DNA of 54,618 bases from Lachnospiraceae bacterium (GTDB taxonomy: Bacteria; Bacillota; Clostridia; Lachnospirales; Lachnospiraceae), in contig BLMC01000014.1 in NCBI GenBank assembly GCA_011959805.1, positions 1 through 54,618 of the forward strand, in the 5' to 3' direction. This document shows positions 25,724-34,760 of this stretch, in pieces. The position numbers and the translations under genes are program-made. The notes under the pieces are model-generated. The model saw only the letters and a program-made list of their open reading frames with translations. It did no database searches and was not told where the DNA came from. Every line of letters starts with the position of its first letter. The first letter of the stretch is position 1.

Positions 25724-27465
25724 TGCGTTAATACCTCATTCATACTTCCTGTGCGATACCCTTGCAAATCAAAAGTAATATAGTCAAAACCATATTCTTT
25801 TAGTTTTTGGATTACCTTTTGTCGAACTTCCTTTTGCATCATACGGTCAAAATCTACTTCTGGTATTTCAATTCGTGCCAAGGTGCCATGTACTCGTACA
25901 CGCATCTGCACAAATCCGCTTTCTATCAAATATTGTTCCGCCTTTTCAACCATAGAAAGCTTTTCTGTGGTAATTTTTTCTCCATACGCAAAGCGCGACG
26001 CAAGGCAAGCATAAGACGGTTTATCCCACGAAGCTAGTTGATACTCTTGTGAGAGTGCTCTAATTTCCTTTTTATATAGTTTTACCTCTTGCAACGGACT
26101 TTTAATGCCAAGTTCCGCAACAGCCCGCATCCCAGGACGATAGTCCCCCAAGTCGTCCATATTGGAGCCTTCAATTATAGATGCAATTTTATGTGCTTGC
26201 GCAATTTTCTGAATCCCTCTAAAAAGTTCCCTTTTGCAATGATAACAGCGGTCAAAAGGATTCTCCGCAAATCCATGAATTGCAAGCACATCTGCCTCAT
26301 AATGGTACTGTAAAATCCCTTCTTTTCGACAAAAGAAATCTGCCTCGGAAGCTTCCCGAACTGGAAATACACAAGATTTCACTGTAACTGCAATCGCTCT
26401 ATCTCCAAGGACATCTTGTGCCACTTTTAGTAGGAATGTTGAATCCACTCCACCTGAGAACGCCACCGCAACACTGCCAAGTTCGCGCAAATAATTTTTT
26501 AAATGCAACAATTTTTCGTTCGCTGTTGTCATACTTAAAACATCTGTTTGCTTTTCTTTCTGTTCCAAAGATACTGTATTTTGTTGTAGCACTCTACTTG
26601 CACTTTCATTTTCTGTTTTTTTATAATTGCTTAGAAAATGATGTCGCTTCCCATCCTGTTTATACGCGATTACTGTACTTAAATTTACATTCTCAACACT
26701 TTTAAAAATATTGTTCTCCACAAAAGGATTAATCTGCCTCAAATGTCGAATTAGTTGCTTAATTTCTCGACGCTTTGAGGTATTTTCCAAATCACCGCGA
26801 AAAGTGCTGTTCTCTGTAAATTTACATGCGCACTGCAAAAAACGCAGGTGGTTATAATCCCGCCATGCTTCAATATGTTCCTCCCGAATTAAATACATCG
26901 GTCGAATCAACTCCATCCCTTCAAAATTTGTACTGTGAAGTTTTGGCATCATCGTTTGTACTTGTGCTCCATACAACATTCCCATCAAAATTGTCTCAAT
27001 CACATCATCAAAGTGATGTCCTAACGCAATCTTATTGCAACCCATTTCCTGCGCTTTGCTGTACAGATAGCCACGCCGCATTCTAGCGCACAGATAACAA
27101 GGAGAATTTTCTATATTATATACTGATGCAAAGATATCAGAGGAAAAAACAGTCAGTGGAATATTTAGGCGTTTGGCATTTTGTTCAATTAGTTGTCTAT
27201 TTTCCGTTCTGTAACCTGGGTCCATCACCAAAAATTCTATATCAAACGCAAACTTATTGTGTCTTTTGAGTTCTTGAAACAATTTTGCCATCAACATAGA
27301 ATCTTTACCACCTGAAATGCAAACTGCAATTTTATCTTTCTCCTGCACAAGTTCGTATTCTCGTATTGCCTTGGTAAATTTGCACCAGAGATTTTTCCGA
27401 TATCGTTTTCTTAAATCTTGTTCAATCTCCAAATAATTTTTGTCTTTTTCTGACACTTGTGTCAT
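25720..27465 (-). CDS. Fusion of a TtcA-like tRNA thiolase domain and a LarE-like sulfur transferase domain
   Basis: 581 residues in two PP-loop ATPase halves. Residues 1 to about 230 resemble TtcA: PP-loop SGGKDS (51-56), C123xxC126 (SPCYLCARMRRG), GHHFDDVIET, and C212/C214 near QCACKF, the cysteines that in TtcA hold an Fe-S cluster. A linker of about 80 residues follows. Residues about 315-581 resemble LarE, which donates sulfur to the nickel-pincer cofactor of lactate racemase: PP-loop SGGVDS (337-342), C407xxC410 (DRCYHCKRELF), GSNMDDLGDYRPG, and KPSYACLASR (C487). No larA, larB or larC is nearby, so the second half may have another sulfur-transfer role. AAAGGAG precedes the ATG. The leader holds copy C of the dispersed element. 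Confidence 0.85.
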   Translation of the reverse strand: MTQVSEKDKNYLEIEQDLRKRYRKNLWCKFTKAIREYELVQEKDKIAVCISGGKDSMLMAKLFQELKRHNKFAFDIEFLVMDPGYRTENRQLIEQNAKRLNIPLTVFSSDIFASVYNIENSPCYLCARMRRGYLYSKAQEMGCNKIALGHHFDDVIETILMGMLYGAQVQTMMPKLHSTNFEGMELIRPMYLIREEHIEAWRDYNHLRFLQCACKFTENSTFRGDLENTSKRREIKQLIRHLRQINPFVENNIFKSVENVNLSTVIAYKQDGKRHHFLSNYKKTENESASRVLQQNTVSLEQKEKQTDVLSMTTANEKLLHLKNYLRELGSVAVAFSGGVDSTFLLKVAQDVLGDRAIAVTVKSCVFPVREASEADFFCRKEGILQYHYEADVLAIHGFAENPFDRCYHCKRELFRGIQKIAQAHKIASIIEGSNMDDLGDYRPGMRAVAELGIKSPLQEVKLYKKEIRALSQEYQLASWDKPSYACLASRFAYGEKITTEKLSMVEKAEQYLIESGFVQMRVRVHGTLARIEIPEVDFDRMMQKEVRQKVIQKLKEYGFDYITFDLQGYRTGSMNEVLTQ

Positions 27466-27500
27466 ATTTCGTCTTTCACTCCTTTTGCCTGTGCATCAAC

Positions 27501-27593
27501 TTGCTGCGGCGTGCGTGCCAGCTCTGTTTCCATAGAACCAATTCGCACGCCTGCTGTAATCCTACCGAAGGCTTTTCTCAGTCAAAAATGGTA
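27501..27593 (-). repeat. Copy C of the dispersed hairpin element, upstream of the TtcA/LarE fusion
   Basis: On the minus strand, GGCGTGCG (pairs 27544-27551) and CGCACGCC (27508-27515) form an 8-bp stem around a loop containing AATTGG. The element aligns with copies A and B and lies 35 bases before the start codon. Against copy A, one stem pair changes from T-A to C-G, a compensatory change. Farther upstream (27665-27672) the word TTGACGCA also occurs in the metF repeats. Confidence 0.6.
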
Positions 27594-27747
27594 CTTCTCT
27601 TGCGATAAAATTATATTATCTGTACCGCTTATAAAAGTAGTAATCTTCCTTAGCTAAGGTAAATTGCGTCAAGATTTCTGAGATACCTTGATTTATTATA
27701 CTTCAATATCTTATAGATAGCAATTATAAAATAACTTACATAGTTGC

Positions 27748-28665
27748 TTAAATCTTCATTATCTTTTGCTCTTCTCGGTCGTATAAATACAGTGAATAAG
27801 AAAGAATCTCCTCTACACTAACCTGCGTATCATTAATTTCTTGAATCATACTCTTAATTTCCTGACTCTCCTCAAAGTGTTTTGTCGGCAAAAGTAACAA
27901 CTCATGTATGGAAGATGGAATGATATAAAAACTACTTTGAATCGCCTCTGCAAAATCTTGAATTAGATTAGGATACAGCATACATGCAGCCCCTTCTACC
28001 CTACTTTTATTGCTTAAAACATACATGGGTACATTTCCTGAATAGGAACAGATGCCGTCTTCCTCCGTAAAATTTTCTGAATCTTCCGCTTTCATAATCT
28101 CACTCAAAACCTCTGTTATGCCTTTAATCTCATATCCCTGAAGTTGTTGTGTATTTTCTTTTGCTGATTGATAGAGCATTTCTACGGATGCTTCCCATAA
28201 CTTTAAATGCACATTATGAATTAAAATAGATGCTCTGCCAAAGTCTTCCTGCGCAATAAGACACTGAAAAACAATAGACAAATCAAGAAATTCTATATGT
28301 GGAATATCTGCTAATAACTCCTTATTTTTCTCAGTATTGACAAGCTTATAGATAATTCTCTGTCTCACGCTTTCATAGTTTAGAAAGTAACGCATATCTA
28401 CACTTTGATTGACCTTATTTCTGTGATAAGTGTCCATTACATCATTGACAACATTGATAAGCGTGGCCCTTCCTCGAATATACTCCTCGTAATAACTATT
28501 GAGATATATGGTTGGTGAAATATTACTGTCGTTTTGCGTTACTGTGAGTCCTCTAAGCACAACGCCATTATTTTTGCGAACATCATCAATCCGCACTTTA
28601 TAGCATTCTCCAGTTCGTTTTTCCACTTCTTCTCTCACTAACATTGTAAAATTTGAAAACTCCAT
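27748..28665 (-). CDS. DUF5688 family protein
   Basis: A 305-residue soluble protein of the DUF5688 type, common in Lachnospiraceae and of unknown function. The segments VRKNNGVVLRGLTV and NISPTIYLNSYYEEY are the recognisable N-terminal signature; the later stretch YVLSNKSRVEGAACMLYPNLI and SSIHELLLLP also fit. There is no signal peptide or membrane span. It stands alone, with a gap on each side. Confidence 0.8.
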   Translation of the reverse strand: MEFSNFTMLVREEVEKRTGECYKVRIDDVRKNNGVVLRGLTVTQNDSNISPTIYLNSYYEEYIRGRATLINVVNDVMDTYHRNKVNQSVDMRYFLNYESVRQRIIYKLVNTEKNKELLADIPHIEFLDLSIVFQCLIAQEDFGRASILIHNVHLKLWEASVEMLYQSAKENTQQLQGYEIKGITEVLSEIMKAEDSENFTEEDGICSYSGNVPMYVLSNKSRVEGAACMLYPNLIQDFAEAIQSSFYIIPSSIHELLLLPTKHFEESQEIKSMIQEINDTQVSVEEILSYSLYLYDREEQKIMKI

Positions 28666-28762
28666 TATTCTTTATACTCCTTTTTTACAAATCTTTTTAA
28701 TCCCCTCCTGCCATTCTGTACTATCGGTGCACACTCTTATAAAGATTTCTATTTACACACAT

Positions 28763-28814
28763 ACAAAAAAGACAACAAGAAAAATATACTACAAAACATT
28801 TCTCTCATTGTCTT
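28763..28814 (-). terminator. Probable terminator after efp
   Basis: Read on the minus strand, AAGACAA (complement of 28808-28814) pairs with TTGTCTT (complement of 28769-28775) across a 32-base loop, followed by six T. The long loop makes it a moderate candidate. Confidence 0.4.
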
Positions 28815-28847
28815 ATCTCATTCTCTGGTTTTATTACGATAAACTAA

Positions 28848-29405
28848 CTATACTCTTGACAGATATTCCCCTGTTCTAGTGTCAATCTTAATCACATCAT
28901 TTGTGTCAACAAATAATGGAACATACACTGTCGCACCAGTCTCAACAGTCGCCGGCTTTGTCGCACCTGTTGCAGTGTCACCCTTAAATCCTGGTTCTGT
29001 ATCGGTAATTGTCAATTCTACAAATAAAGGCGGCTCAATTGCAAATACATTGCCATTATGCGAACATACTTTTACCATCTCATTTTCCTTGACAAACTTA
29101 AGAGCATCGCCTACCTTGTCCGCATTGAGACCAATCTGTTCATAGTTCTCTGTATCCATAAAATAGAATAAATCACCATCTGCATACAAATATTGCATCT
29201 CTTTTCTATCAATACGCGCCTGTGGACACTTTTCAGTTGGTCGAAAAGTCTTCTCCACAACACCACCACTAATAATATTCTTAAGCTTTGTTCTGACAAA
29301 TGCGGCACCTTTACCCGGCTTTACATGCTGGAATTCGATAATCTGATAGATGCTGTTCTCATATTCTATCGTAATACCATTTCTGAAATCGCCTGCTGAT
29401 ATCAT
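28848..29405 (-). CDS. efp: Elongation factor P
   Basis: The translation factor that rescues ribosomes stalled on polyproline. Its 185 residues comprise the three expected beta-barrel domains. The loop KPGKG is at 29-33, with K32 at the position that is modified or interacts with the peptidyl-tRNA in many bacteria. The C-terminal motif GEYLSRV is normal (consensus GEYxxR). TAGGAGGAAC precedes the ATG. It is the last gene of a cluster with aroQ, aroK and aroE, a frequent arrangement in Firmicutes. Confidence 0.97.
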   Translation of the reverse strand: MISAGDFRNGITIEYENSIYQIIEFQHVKPGKGAAFVRTKLKNIISGGVVEKTFRPTEKCPQARIDRKEMQYLYADGDLFYFMDTENYEQIGLNADKVGDALKFVKENEMVKVCSHNGNVFAIEPPLFVELTITDTEPGFKGDTATGATKPATVETGATVYVPLFVDTNDVIKIDTRTGEYLSRV

Positions 29406-29488
29406 AAAAATTGTTCCTCCTAATATTCACTTTTCACGTTTATAAATCCGTTAATCATTTTATAACAAAATGCGTGAGATTTCAACCA

Positions 29489-29926
29489 TTATTTTTTACA
29501 TTTCGCAAGAACAAAGTCAATCGCCATTCGATATCCCTCTAGTCCCTGTCCATAAATTTGATGATCGCACACTTCTTTTGTGACAGAGACACGTCGAAAT
29601 TCTTCCCGCTGTGTAATATCGGAAATATGAATCTCTACCTTGGGAACTGTGATACTTGCAAGTGCATCTCGTATCGCATATGAATAATGTGTGAATGCGC
29701 CTGGATTAATAATAATGCCCTCTGTCCCATCAAAATATGACTCTTGTATTCTATCGATAATGGCCCCTTCATGATTTGACTGAAAACATTCAATCTCACA
29801 GTTTGTCTCCCTTGCTTTATTTTGTATCATATCTACAAGGTATTGGTAATCCTGTGTTCCATAAATACCTTTTTCCCGAATTCCTAAAAAATTTAGATTT
29901 GGTCCATTTATCACCAATAGTTTCAT
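29489..29926 (-). CDS. aroQ: 3-dehydroquinate dehydratase, type II
   Basis: Third step of the shikimate pathway: dehydroquinate to dehydroshikimate. The 145 residues are the usual length of the dodecameric type II enzyme. LVINGPNLNFLGIREKGIYG at the start carries the active-site loop and tyrosine, and FQSNHEGAIIDRI, NPGAFTHYSYAIRDAL and EIHISD are conserved. AAGGGATAG precedes the ATG. It is flanked by aroK upstream and efp downstream. Confidence 0.96.
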   Translation of the reverse strand: MKLLVINGPNLNFLGIREKGIYGTQDYQYLVDMIQNKARETNCEIECFQSNHEGAIIDRIQESYFDGTEGIIINPGAFTHYSYAIRDALASITVPKVEIHISDITQREEFRRVSVTKEVCDHQIYGQGLEGYRMAIDFVLAKCKK

Positions 29927-29973
29927 TTTTACTATCCCTTCTTTATAATAATCAGTCCTTCTAATTTAAGATT

Positions 29974-30483
29974 TTATTTACATTTCTCTATAATTTTCAA
30001 TGTTGTCTCCGACTGTCTTAACACATTGACATCCACCACAATTATCGCACCTTGCTCATACAAAGGCTCCCTTGCTACAATCATTTCCTCAATCCGTTTC
30101 ATTGGATTCTCGCATTGCAAAAGTGGTCTAGTAGTATCTCCTTTAATTCTATTATAAATTGTTTGAGGACTCGCTTTTAGATATACAACTTTTCCAAGGC
30201 GCGCCAAGAGTTGCCTATTCTCTGCGCGCAGAGGCATTCCACCTCCTGTCGAGATAACCATATGTTCTTTTTTTTCAGCAATTAGTTGTCGCAGTAATGC
30301 AGTTTCCATATCCCGAAATGCCTGCTCACCGTCTATCGCAAAAATTTCATTAATACTTTTATGCTGCTGTTCTACAATCATCTCATCTGTATCGACAAAC
30401 GTATATTTTTTTTTCTTTGCGAGATTTTTTCCGACTGTTGTTTTGCCGCTTCCCATGTAACCTGTCAAAATAATATTTTCCAT
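29974..30483 (-). CDS. aroK: Shikimate kinase
   Basis: Phosphorylates shikimate with ATP. Walker A GYMGSGKTT is at 8-16, DTDEMI provides the substrate and magnesium aspartates, and STGGGMPLR and TRPLL are the other family motifs. I chose the ATG at 30483 (MENIILTGYMGSGKT) because AGGAATGGGG precedes it at correct distance; an ATG four codons earlier abuts AGGA directly and is less likely. With this start the protein is 169 residues, typical for the family. The aroE stop lies 18 bases upstream. Confidence 0.95.
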   Translation of the reverse strand: MENIILTGYMGSGKTTVGKNLAKKKKYTFVDTDEMIVEQQHKSINEIFAIDGEQAFRDMETALLRQLIAEKKEHMVISTGGGMPLRAENRQLLARLGKVVYLKASPQTIYNRIKGDTTRPLLQCENPMKRIEEMIVAREPLYEQGAIIVVDVNVLRQSETTLKIIEKCK

Positions 30484-30501
30484 AAAAATCCCCATTCCTA
30501 C

Positions 30502-31395
30502 TCACACCACTGCATCTTGAAGCTTTTTATAGACCTTATCAGCAAGTTCTTTGGTCACTTTACAGCCTGTCCACATTTCAAAAGCCTCTATTCCCTGATA
30601 TAGAAGCATTTTCAGCCCATTGTATGCCACACCACCATTTGCTGTTACGAACCGCATAAACTCAGTCTCCCAAGGTGTATAAATTAGGTCATATCCAAAT
30701 TTTACATAATGATAAAAATCATTATCCTCAATCACTACATCATCCACATTTGGCGCAAGTCCTACACTGGTACATTGGAGCACAATATATCTATTTTCTG
30801 CCCCTGTCAAAAGCTTCTTATAGTCAGCAAGTGCCATCGCTGTCACGCAATCTTTTCCGGATTGACGAAGGCTGCTATTAACTTTTGCAGCTACCTCATC
30901 CGCCTTTGCAACATTGCGGTTAAGCAGATAAACTTGTTGCGCATCGCTGTCTGCACACAAAAATGCTATCGCGCGCCCAACACCTCCTGCACCAAGAACA
31001 ATAATTTGCTCATTTTTGAGTGATATTCCATCTTCTTGCATAGCACGCCAAAGTCCACTCATATCAGTATTGTAACCGATAAAACCAGCTTGGTTTTCCC
31101 GTTCGTCACGCACAAGCGTATTGACAGAACCTGCTATTTGCGCGCGTTTATCGATTTGTGTCAAAAAAGGAATCACAGCATTCTTGTATGGCACTGTGAT
31201 ATTCATACCGCAAATATTTAACGCATATGCCCCCTTTATTGCTGCCTCAAGTTGTCCCTTTGCTACTTGAAAAGGTACATATACCATATCAATCCCCAAC
31301 GCATCTGCAAGTGTGCTGTGAATGCGTGGCGACATCGTATGCTCTATTGGATTTCCAATAATACCATATAATTTCGTTTTTCCGTTAATCTCCAT
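30502..31395 (-). CDS. aroE: Shikimate dehydrogenase
   Basis: NADP-dependent reduction of 3-dehydroshikimate to shikimate. 297 residues. GNPIEHTMSPRIHS binds shikimate (SxS-like region), MNITVPYK contains the catalytic lysine, LGAGGVGRAIA is the nucleotide-binding loop, and NGLKMLLYQGIEAFEMWTG is the conserved C-terminal helix. AGAGGAAC precedes the ATG. It lies directly upstream of aroK and aroQ, consistent with one shikimate transcript. Confidence 0.95.
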   Translation of the reverse strand: MEINGKTKLYGIIGNPIEHTMSPRIHSTLADALGIDMVYVPFQVAKGQLEAAIKGAYALNICGMNITVPYKNAVIPFLTQIDKRAQIAGSVNTLVRDERENQAGFIGYNTDMSGLWRAMQEDGISLKNEQIIVLGAGGVGRAIAFLCADSDAQQVYLLNRNVAKADEVAAKVNSSLRQSGKDCVTAMALADYKKLLTGAENRYIVLQCTSVGLAPNVDDVVIEDNDFYHYVKFGYDLIYTPWETEFMRFVTANGGVAYNGLKMLLYQGIEAFEMWTGCKVTKELADKVYKKLQDAVV

Positions 31396-31491
31396 CTACA
31401 CGTTCCTCTTCAATATAGGATATGTTTCTCATTTTCTTGTTTGGTATACCCCATTTTTTCTTGTAAATTCCTAGTCTTTTAAAAGATAATA

Positions 31492-32007
31492 TTAAACATT
31501 TGTTTGTTTTTTGCGCATATATCTCTGATATGCAATTAATACAATTTTTTCAAAATACCTTTTTATGACAATTTGTATCTCTTCTTTTGGATGAATTGGT
31601 TTTACCAAAATAGAATAAATACCTGCTTTGTTTGCCCCCCACACATCTGTGAAAATCTGGTCGCCAACAAACAAAGTATTTTTTTCATTCGTCCCCATAT
31701 TCCTCATTGCCTTTTTGTAGTTTTCTGGATTGGGTTTCCCCGCTCTATAAATATATGGCGCATTCACCACATCACAAAACATTTTCACGCGCGGCTCCTT
31801 GTTGTTGGAGAGCATAGTTACTTGATATCCTATTTTTTTTAAACGCAAAAATAGCGCTATCGCGCGCTCATCTGCCGGAAGACCATGTGGCACCAGCGTA
31901 TTGTCAATGTCAAAAATAATCCCCCTATAACCCTGTTCATACTTTTTTTCAAAGTCAATCAGATACGTAGAATCTAAGTATTCTTTTGGGTAAAAACATT
32001 CTAGCAT
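31492..32007 (-). CDS. yqeG: YqeG family HAD-IIIA phosphatase
   Basis: A 171-residue haloacid-dehalogenase-type phosphatase. The nucleophile motif FDIDNTLV (D33, D35) is present, as are MLSNN (motif II), the lysine in RAGKPNPENY (motif III) and VGDQIFTDVWGAN (motif IV). The substrate is unknown; Bacillus YqeG lies near aroE and yqeH in a similar setting. I chose the ATG at 32007 (MLECFYPKEYL) because GGGAGGACAC lies upstream and the length then matches the family; the frame is open for 37 more codons into the oppF end without a start signal. Confidence 0.9.
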   Translation of the reverse strand: MLECFYPKEYLDSTYLIDFEKKYEQGYRGIIFDIDNTLVPHGLPADERAIALFLRLKKIGYQVTMLSNNKEPRVKMFCDVVNAPYIYRAGKPNPENYKKAMRNMGTNEKNTLFVGDQIFTDVWGANKAGIYSILVKPIHPKEEIQIVIKRYFEKIVLIAYQRYMRKKQTNV

Positions 32008-32023
32008 AAAAATGTGTCCTCCC

Positions 32024-32797
32024 TCATAAATTTGCCGCCTCGAGCAATAGACGAGTATAATCAGAAACAGGATTTGCATAAACCTCCTCAACCTTGCCTT
32101 GCTCAAGAATCTCACCATTTTTCATAATAATTACCCTGTCACACATTTGATATACGACACGAAGGTCATGCGAAATAAAGAGAATTGAAATTCCAAGTTC
32201 TCTATGAAGATTTAATAAAAGTTTGACAATTTGTGCCTGTATTGTCACGTCAAGCGCCGACACTGGCTCGTCCGCAATCAGAAAACTTGTATCGCATAAA
32301 AGCGCCGCCGCAATTGCTACGCGCTGCCGCTGTCCCCCTGAAAGTTCTGTTGGGTAATGTTCTTTTAATTTTTTGTCTAACCCCACGCGCGCAAGCATCT
32401 GATCAACTTTCTTGGCGCGCTCCGCCTTAGAAAATCCTGCTTTGTTCCTTTCCTTTCGGTCTTTCATACGAAGCGGTTCCTCCAATATCCATCCAATCTT
32501 TTTAGAAGGATTGAGCGAACTATATGGATCCTGAAAAACCATTTGTGGATTTGGGCAATCGAGTGTAATTGTACCATTATATTGCTTCTGCATCCCTAAA
32601 ATTGCCTTGGCAAGCGAGGTCTTTCCACAGCCGCTCTCACCGACAAGACCAAGCACCTCCCCTTTTTTCATATCAAAACTTACATTCTTTAGGACATGTT
32701 GCAAACATACTTCCGACCTTCCACGAAAACGATTCATCAAATTTCCTTTATTTTTGTAATATACATTTAAGTCTTTTACATTCAGTATCTTTTCCAT
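32024..32797 (-). CDS. Peptide/nickel ABC transporter ATP-binding protein (OppF/DppF-type)
   Basis: A 257-residue ATPase of the oligopeptide/nickel importer family. Walker [11 protein letters not shown]-loop [12 protein letters not shown] (the OppF/DppF hallmark), signature LSGGQRQR, Walker [12 protein letters not shown] and H-loop ISHD are visible. The start at 32797 is set by GGAGG five bases upstream; an ATG 13 codons earlier lacks such a signal. The OppD-like partner lies upstream on the same strand but is separated by an unrelated 327-residue gene. No binding protein or permease is adjacent. Confidence 0.92.
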   Translation of the reverse strand: MEKILNVKDLNVYYKNKGNLMNRFRGRSEVCLQHVLKNVSFDMKKGEVLGLVGESGCGKTSLAKAILGMQKQYNGTITLDCPNPQMVFQDPYSSLNPSKKIGWILEEPLRMKDRKERNKAGFSKAERAKKVDQMLARVGLDKKLKEHYPTELSGGQRQRVAIAAALLCDTSFLIADEPVSALDVTIQAQIVKLLLNLHRELGISILFISHDLRVVYQMCDRVIIMKNGEILEQGKVEEVYANPVSDYTRLLLEAANL

Positions 32798-32862
32798 ATC
32801 GTCCTCCATCTTGATACAAAAAATGCCTGCTTTCACTCAGATTTTAACAAAACTTTTTCTTA

Positions 32863-33846
32863 TCATTTACAATATCGGTCAACATATTTTTGATGATCTT
32901 CAACAAGAAACACATTATAACACTGATTGATTTCTTCCTCGGTAACTCCTCTCGAACAATAAAGCATTTCTATCATAGTCAAAGCTTCTTGTATTACAAA
33001 AAAAGTTCCCGAAACAATCTCATGTCCTGAAGAAGACATAATCATAAATATATTGTTGTTACAGATAAGTTTATTTGTAACAAATCCAAAAGGCATTGGA
33101 ATCCCATCTCGCGTTCCAATATATTCTTCTGTTTTCCATTCTGCTCTAATAAAATAGAGTGCACTTCTCTGTATTCTTGTATTATTATCTGCTGTTTCCT
33201 CAATCAATTTATGATCTATAGACACACAAAATTGCTGTTGCGCCACCGCCAGCATATTGCCTTCATCATCAAATGCGTAGAAAATCCCATTCTTTTTGGC
33301 CCATTCGGAAACTTCTACATCTTTCTCTTTCGATACATTACTAATTTCTAACAAAAGTTGGTGTATATTTTCTATTACCTTTCCCTTATATACTCCCTCC
33401 TCATTTACAAAAATAGCTACTTCTATACAATGACAATGTTCAAAGAAAAAGGCCTCAGTATCAATATATATCCAAGCGAATGCCTCTTTTGGTATTCCAT
33501 TTTGTATATCAATTTGAATTTTAATTTTCCTTAGGGTTTTACCAGTTATGGCAAAGCCATATTGCATTTGAAGCATGTGATTCTCTAAAATAATCTTCTG
33601 AATATATTCTTTATGTTCTGCTATCCATTCCAAATATGTGTCTGCCGTATCTATACATCGTGTAATAGCCTGCTCATCATATCCATACGCTGCATACTCC
33701 TCCCAACAGGAAATCAAAATATTAGTTCTATTTCCCCAAAGAACCACCTCAGTTTCACATTGGTACATCCCCATATCAATTTGCTCAAAATCTTCGGATT
33801 TTATAATCTGGTCTCGTTGAATTAACATTACTTTTTTCCTGTTCAT
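32863..33846 (-). CDS. Unrecognised protein inserted between oppD and oppF (possibly DUF2262-like)
   Basis: A 327-residue soluble protein with no signal peptide or membrane span. The segment AFAWIYIDTEAFFFEHCHCIEVAIFVNEEGVYKG and the N-terminal WEEYAAYGYDEQAI, then ADTYLEWIAEHKEYIQK are reminiscent of DUF2262, a family sometimes found among toxin-immunity-like genes, but this is a weak impression. Its A+T-rich composition and weak ribosome binding site differ from the flanking transporter genes, so it may be a later insertion splitting an oppD-oppF pair. Confidence 0.55.
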   Translation of the reverse strand: MNRKKVMLIQRDQIIKSEDFEQIDMGMYQCETEVVLWGNRTNILISCWEEYAAYGYDEQAITRCIDTADTYLEWIAEHKEYIQKIILENHMLQMQYGFAITGKTLRKIKIQIDIQNGIPKEAFAWIYIDTEAFFFEHCHCIEVAIFVNEEGVYKGKVIENIHQLLLEISNVSKEKDVEVSEWAKKNGIFYAFDDEGNMLAVAQQQFCVSIDHKLIEETADNNTRIQRSALYFIRAEWKTEEYIGTRDGIPMPFGFVTNKLICNNNIFMIMSSSGHEIVSGTFFVIQEALTMIEMLYCSRGVTEEEINQCYNVFLVEDHQKYVDRYCK

Positions 33847-33944
33847 TCGTTATTTTATTAATCTCTTTTACAACGCAAATTTATTTCAAATATTGATATA
33901 ACCAACACACAAAAATAATCTTAAAATAGTTATTAAAAGTATCT

Positions 33945-34760
33945 TTAACTAATCTTCTCAAGTTTTGGTATTGCATTAATCAATTCTTTTGTATATTCCT
34001 CTTTCGGGTGATAGAATATCTCTTCTGTTGCTCCTGTCTCCACCATATTTCCATTATGCATTACAATAATTTTGTGACACAGGCGTTTTACAAGACTTAA
34101 GTCATGAGAGATAAACAAAACTGCCATCTGTTTTTCTTGATTCAAACGCTGTAAAAGCTTGACAATCTGCAACTGTATGGTTACATCGAGCGCGGTAGTT
34201 GGCTCATCTGCAATCAAAAGCTTTGGCTCACAGATCATTGCTGAAGCAATCATCACTCGTTGCCTCATTCCACCCGAAAGCTCATGTGGATACTTTTTAC
34301 AGACAAGCTGCGGATTATCAAGCTCTACATTCTCAAGCACCTCAATCACACGTCGATTGCGCGCCTCCTTTTCCATTTCTGGTCTGTGAATACGAAGACT
34401 TTCTTCCACCTGCCATCCAATACGTTTTACTGGATTCAAAGATGTCATAGGTTCTTGAAATACAATACCAATCTCATTGCCCTGAATCTGTCGAAGCACC
34501 TCTCGATTTTCATGCAAAAGTTCCCTTCCCTCAAACAGAATCTTCCCTTGCATTTTCATATCATGACGCCGTAAAAGCCCAGCAATCGCCATCGCTGTCA
34601 TGGACTTTCCAGAACCAGATTCCCCGACAATCCCAAGGATTTCTCCCTGTCGAAGCTCCATATTCAAATGATTTACAACACGCTCTGGCACATCATGGTC
34701 ATGAAATTCAATTGTCAAGTCTTCTACTTTTAATAATAGTTGTTCCATTGTCTTTTTCAC
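33945..34760 (-). CDS. Peptide/nickel ABC transporter ATP-binding protein (OppD/DppD-type)
   Basis: A 271-residue ATPase. Walker A GESGSGKSM, Q-loop IVFQEPMTSLNPV (the OppD/DppD hallmark), signature LSGGMRQR, Walker B LIADEPTTALD and H-loop ISHD are all present. The start is probably the GTG at 34760, ten bases after AAAGGAA; the ATG at 34748 is farther from the signal. The ends YTKELINAIPK are typical. It pairs functionally with the OppF-like gene; the membrane subunits must be elsewhere, possibly the set at 50.8-54.5 kb. Confidence 0.92.
   Translation of the reverse strand: MKKTMEQLLLKVEDLTIEFHDHDVPERVVNHLNMELRQGEILGIVGESGSGKSMTAMAIAGLLRRHDMKMQGKILFEGRELLHENREVLRQIQGNEIGIVFQEPMTSLNPVKRIGWQVEESLRIHRPEMEKEARNRRVIEVLENVELDNPQLVCKKYPHELSGGMRQRVMIASAMICEPKLLIADEPTTALDVTIQLQIVKLLQRLNQEKQMAVLFISHDLSLVKRLCHKIIVMHNGNMVETGATEEIFYHPKEEYTKELINAIPKLEKIS

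Noticed and set aside
27466-27600. Small protein gene reading LARTPQQVDAQAKG before the TtcA/LarE fusion
   Set aside because: The frame is open, but differences between the copies are not concentrated in third codon positions and there is no start signal, so a non-coding repeat is more likely.
32008-32118. N-terminal extension of the YqeG-like protein
   Set aside because: It is the end of the oppF-like gene read in another frame; the clear ribosome binding site lies before 32007.
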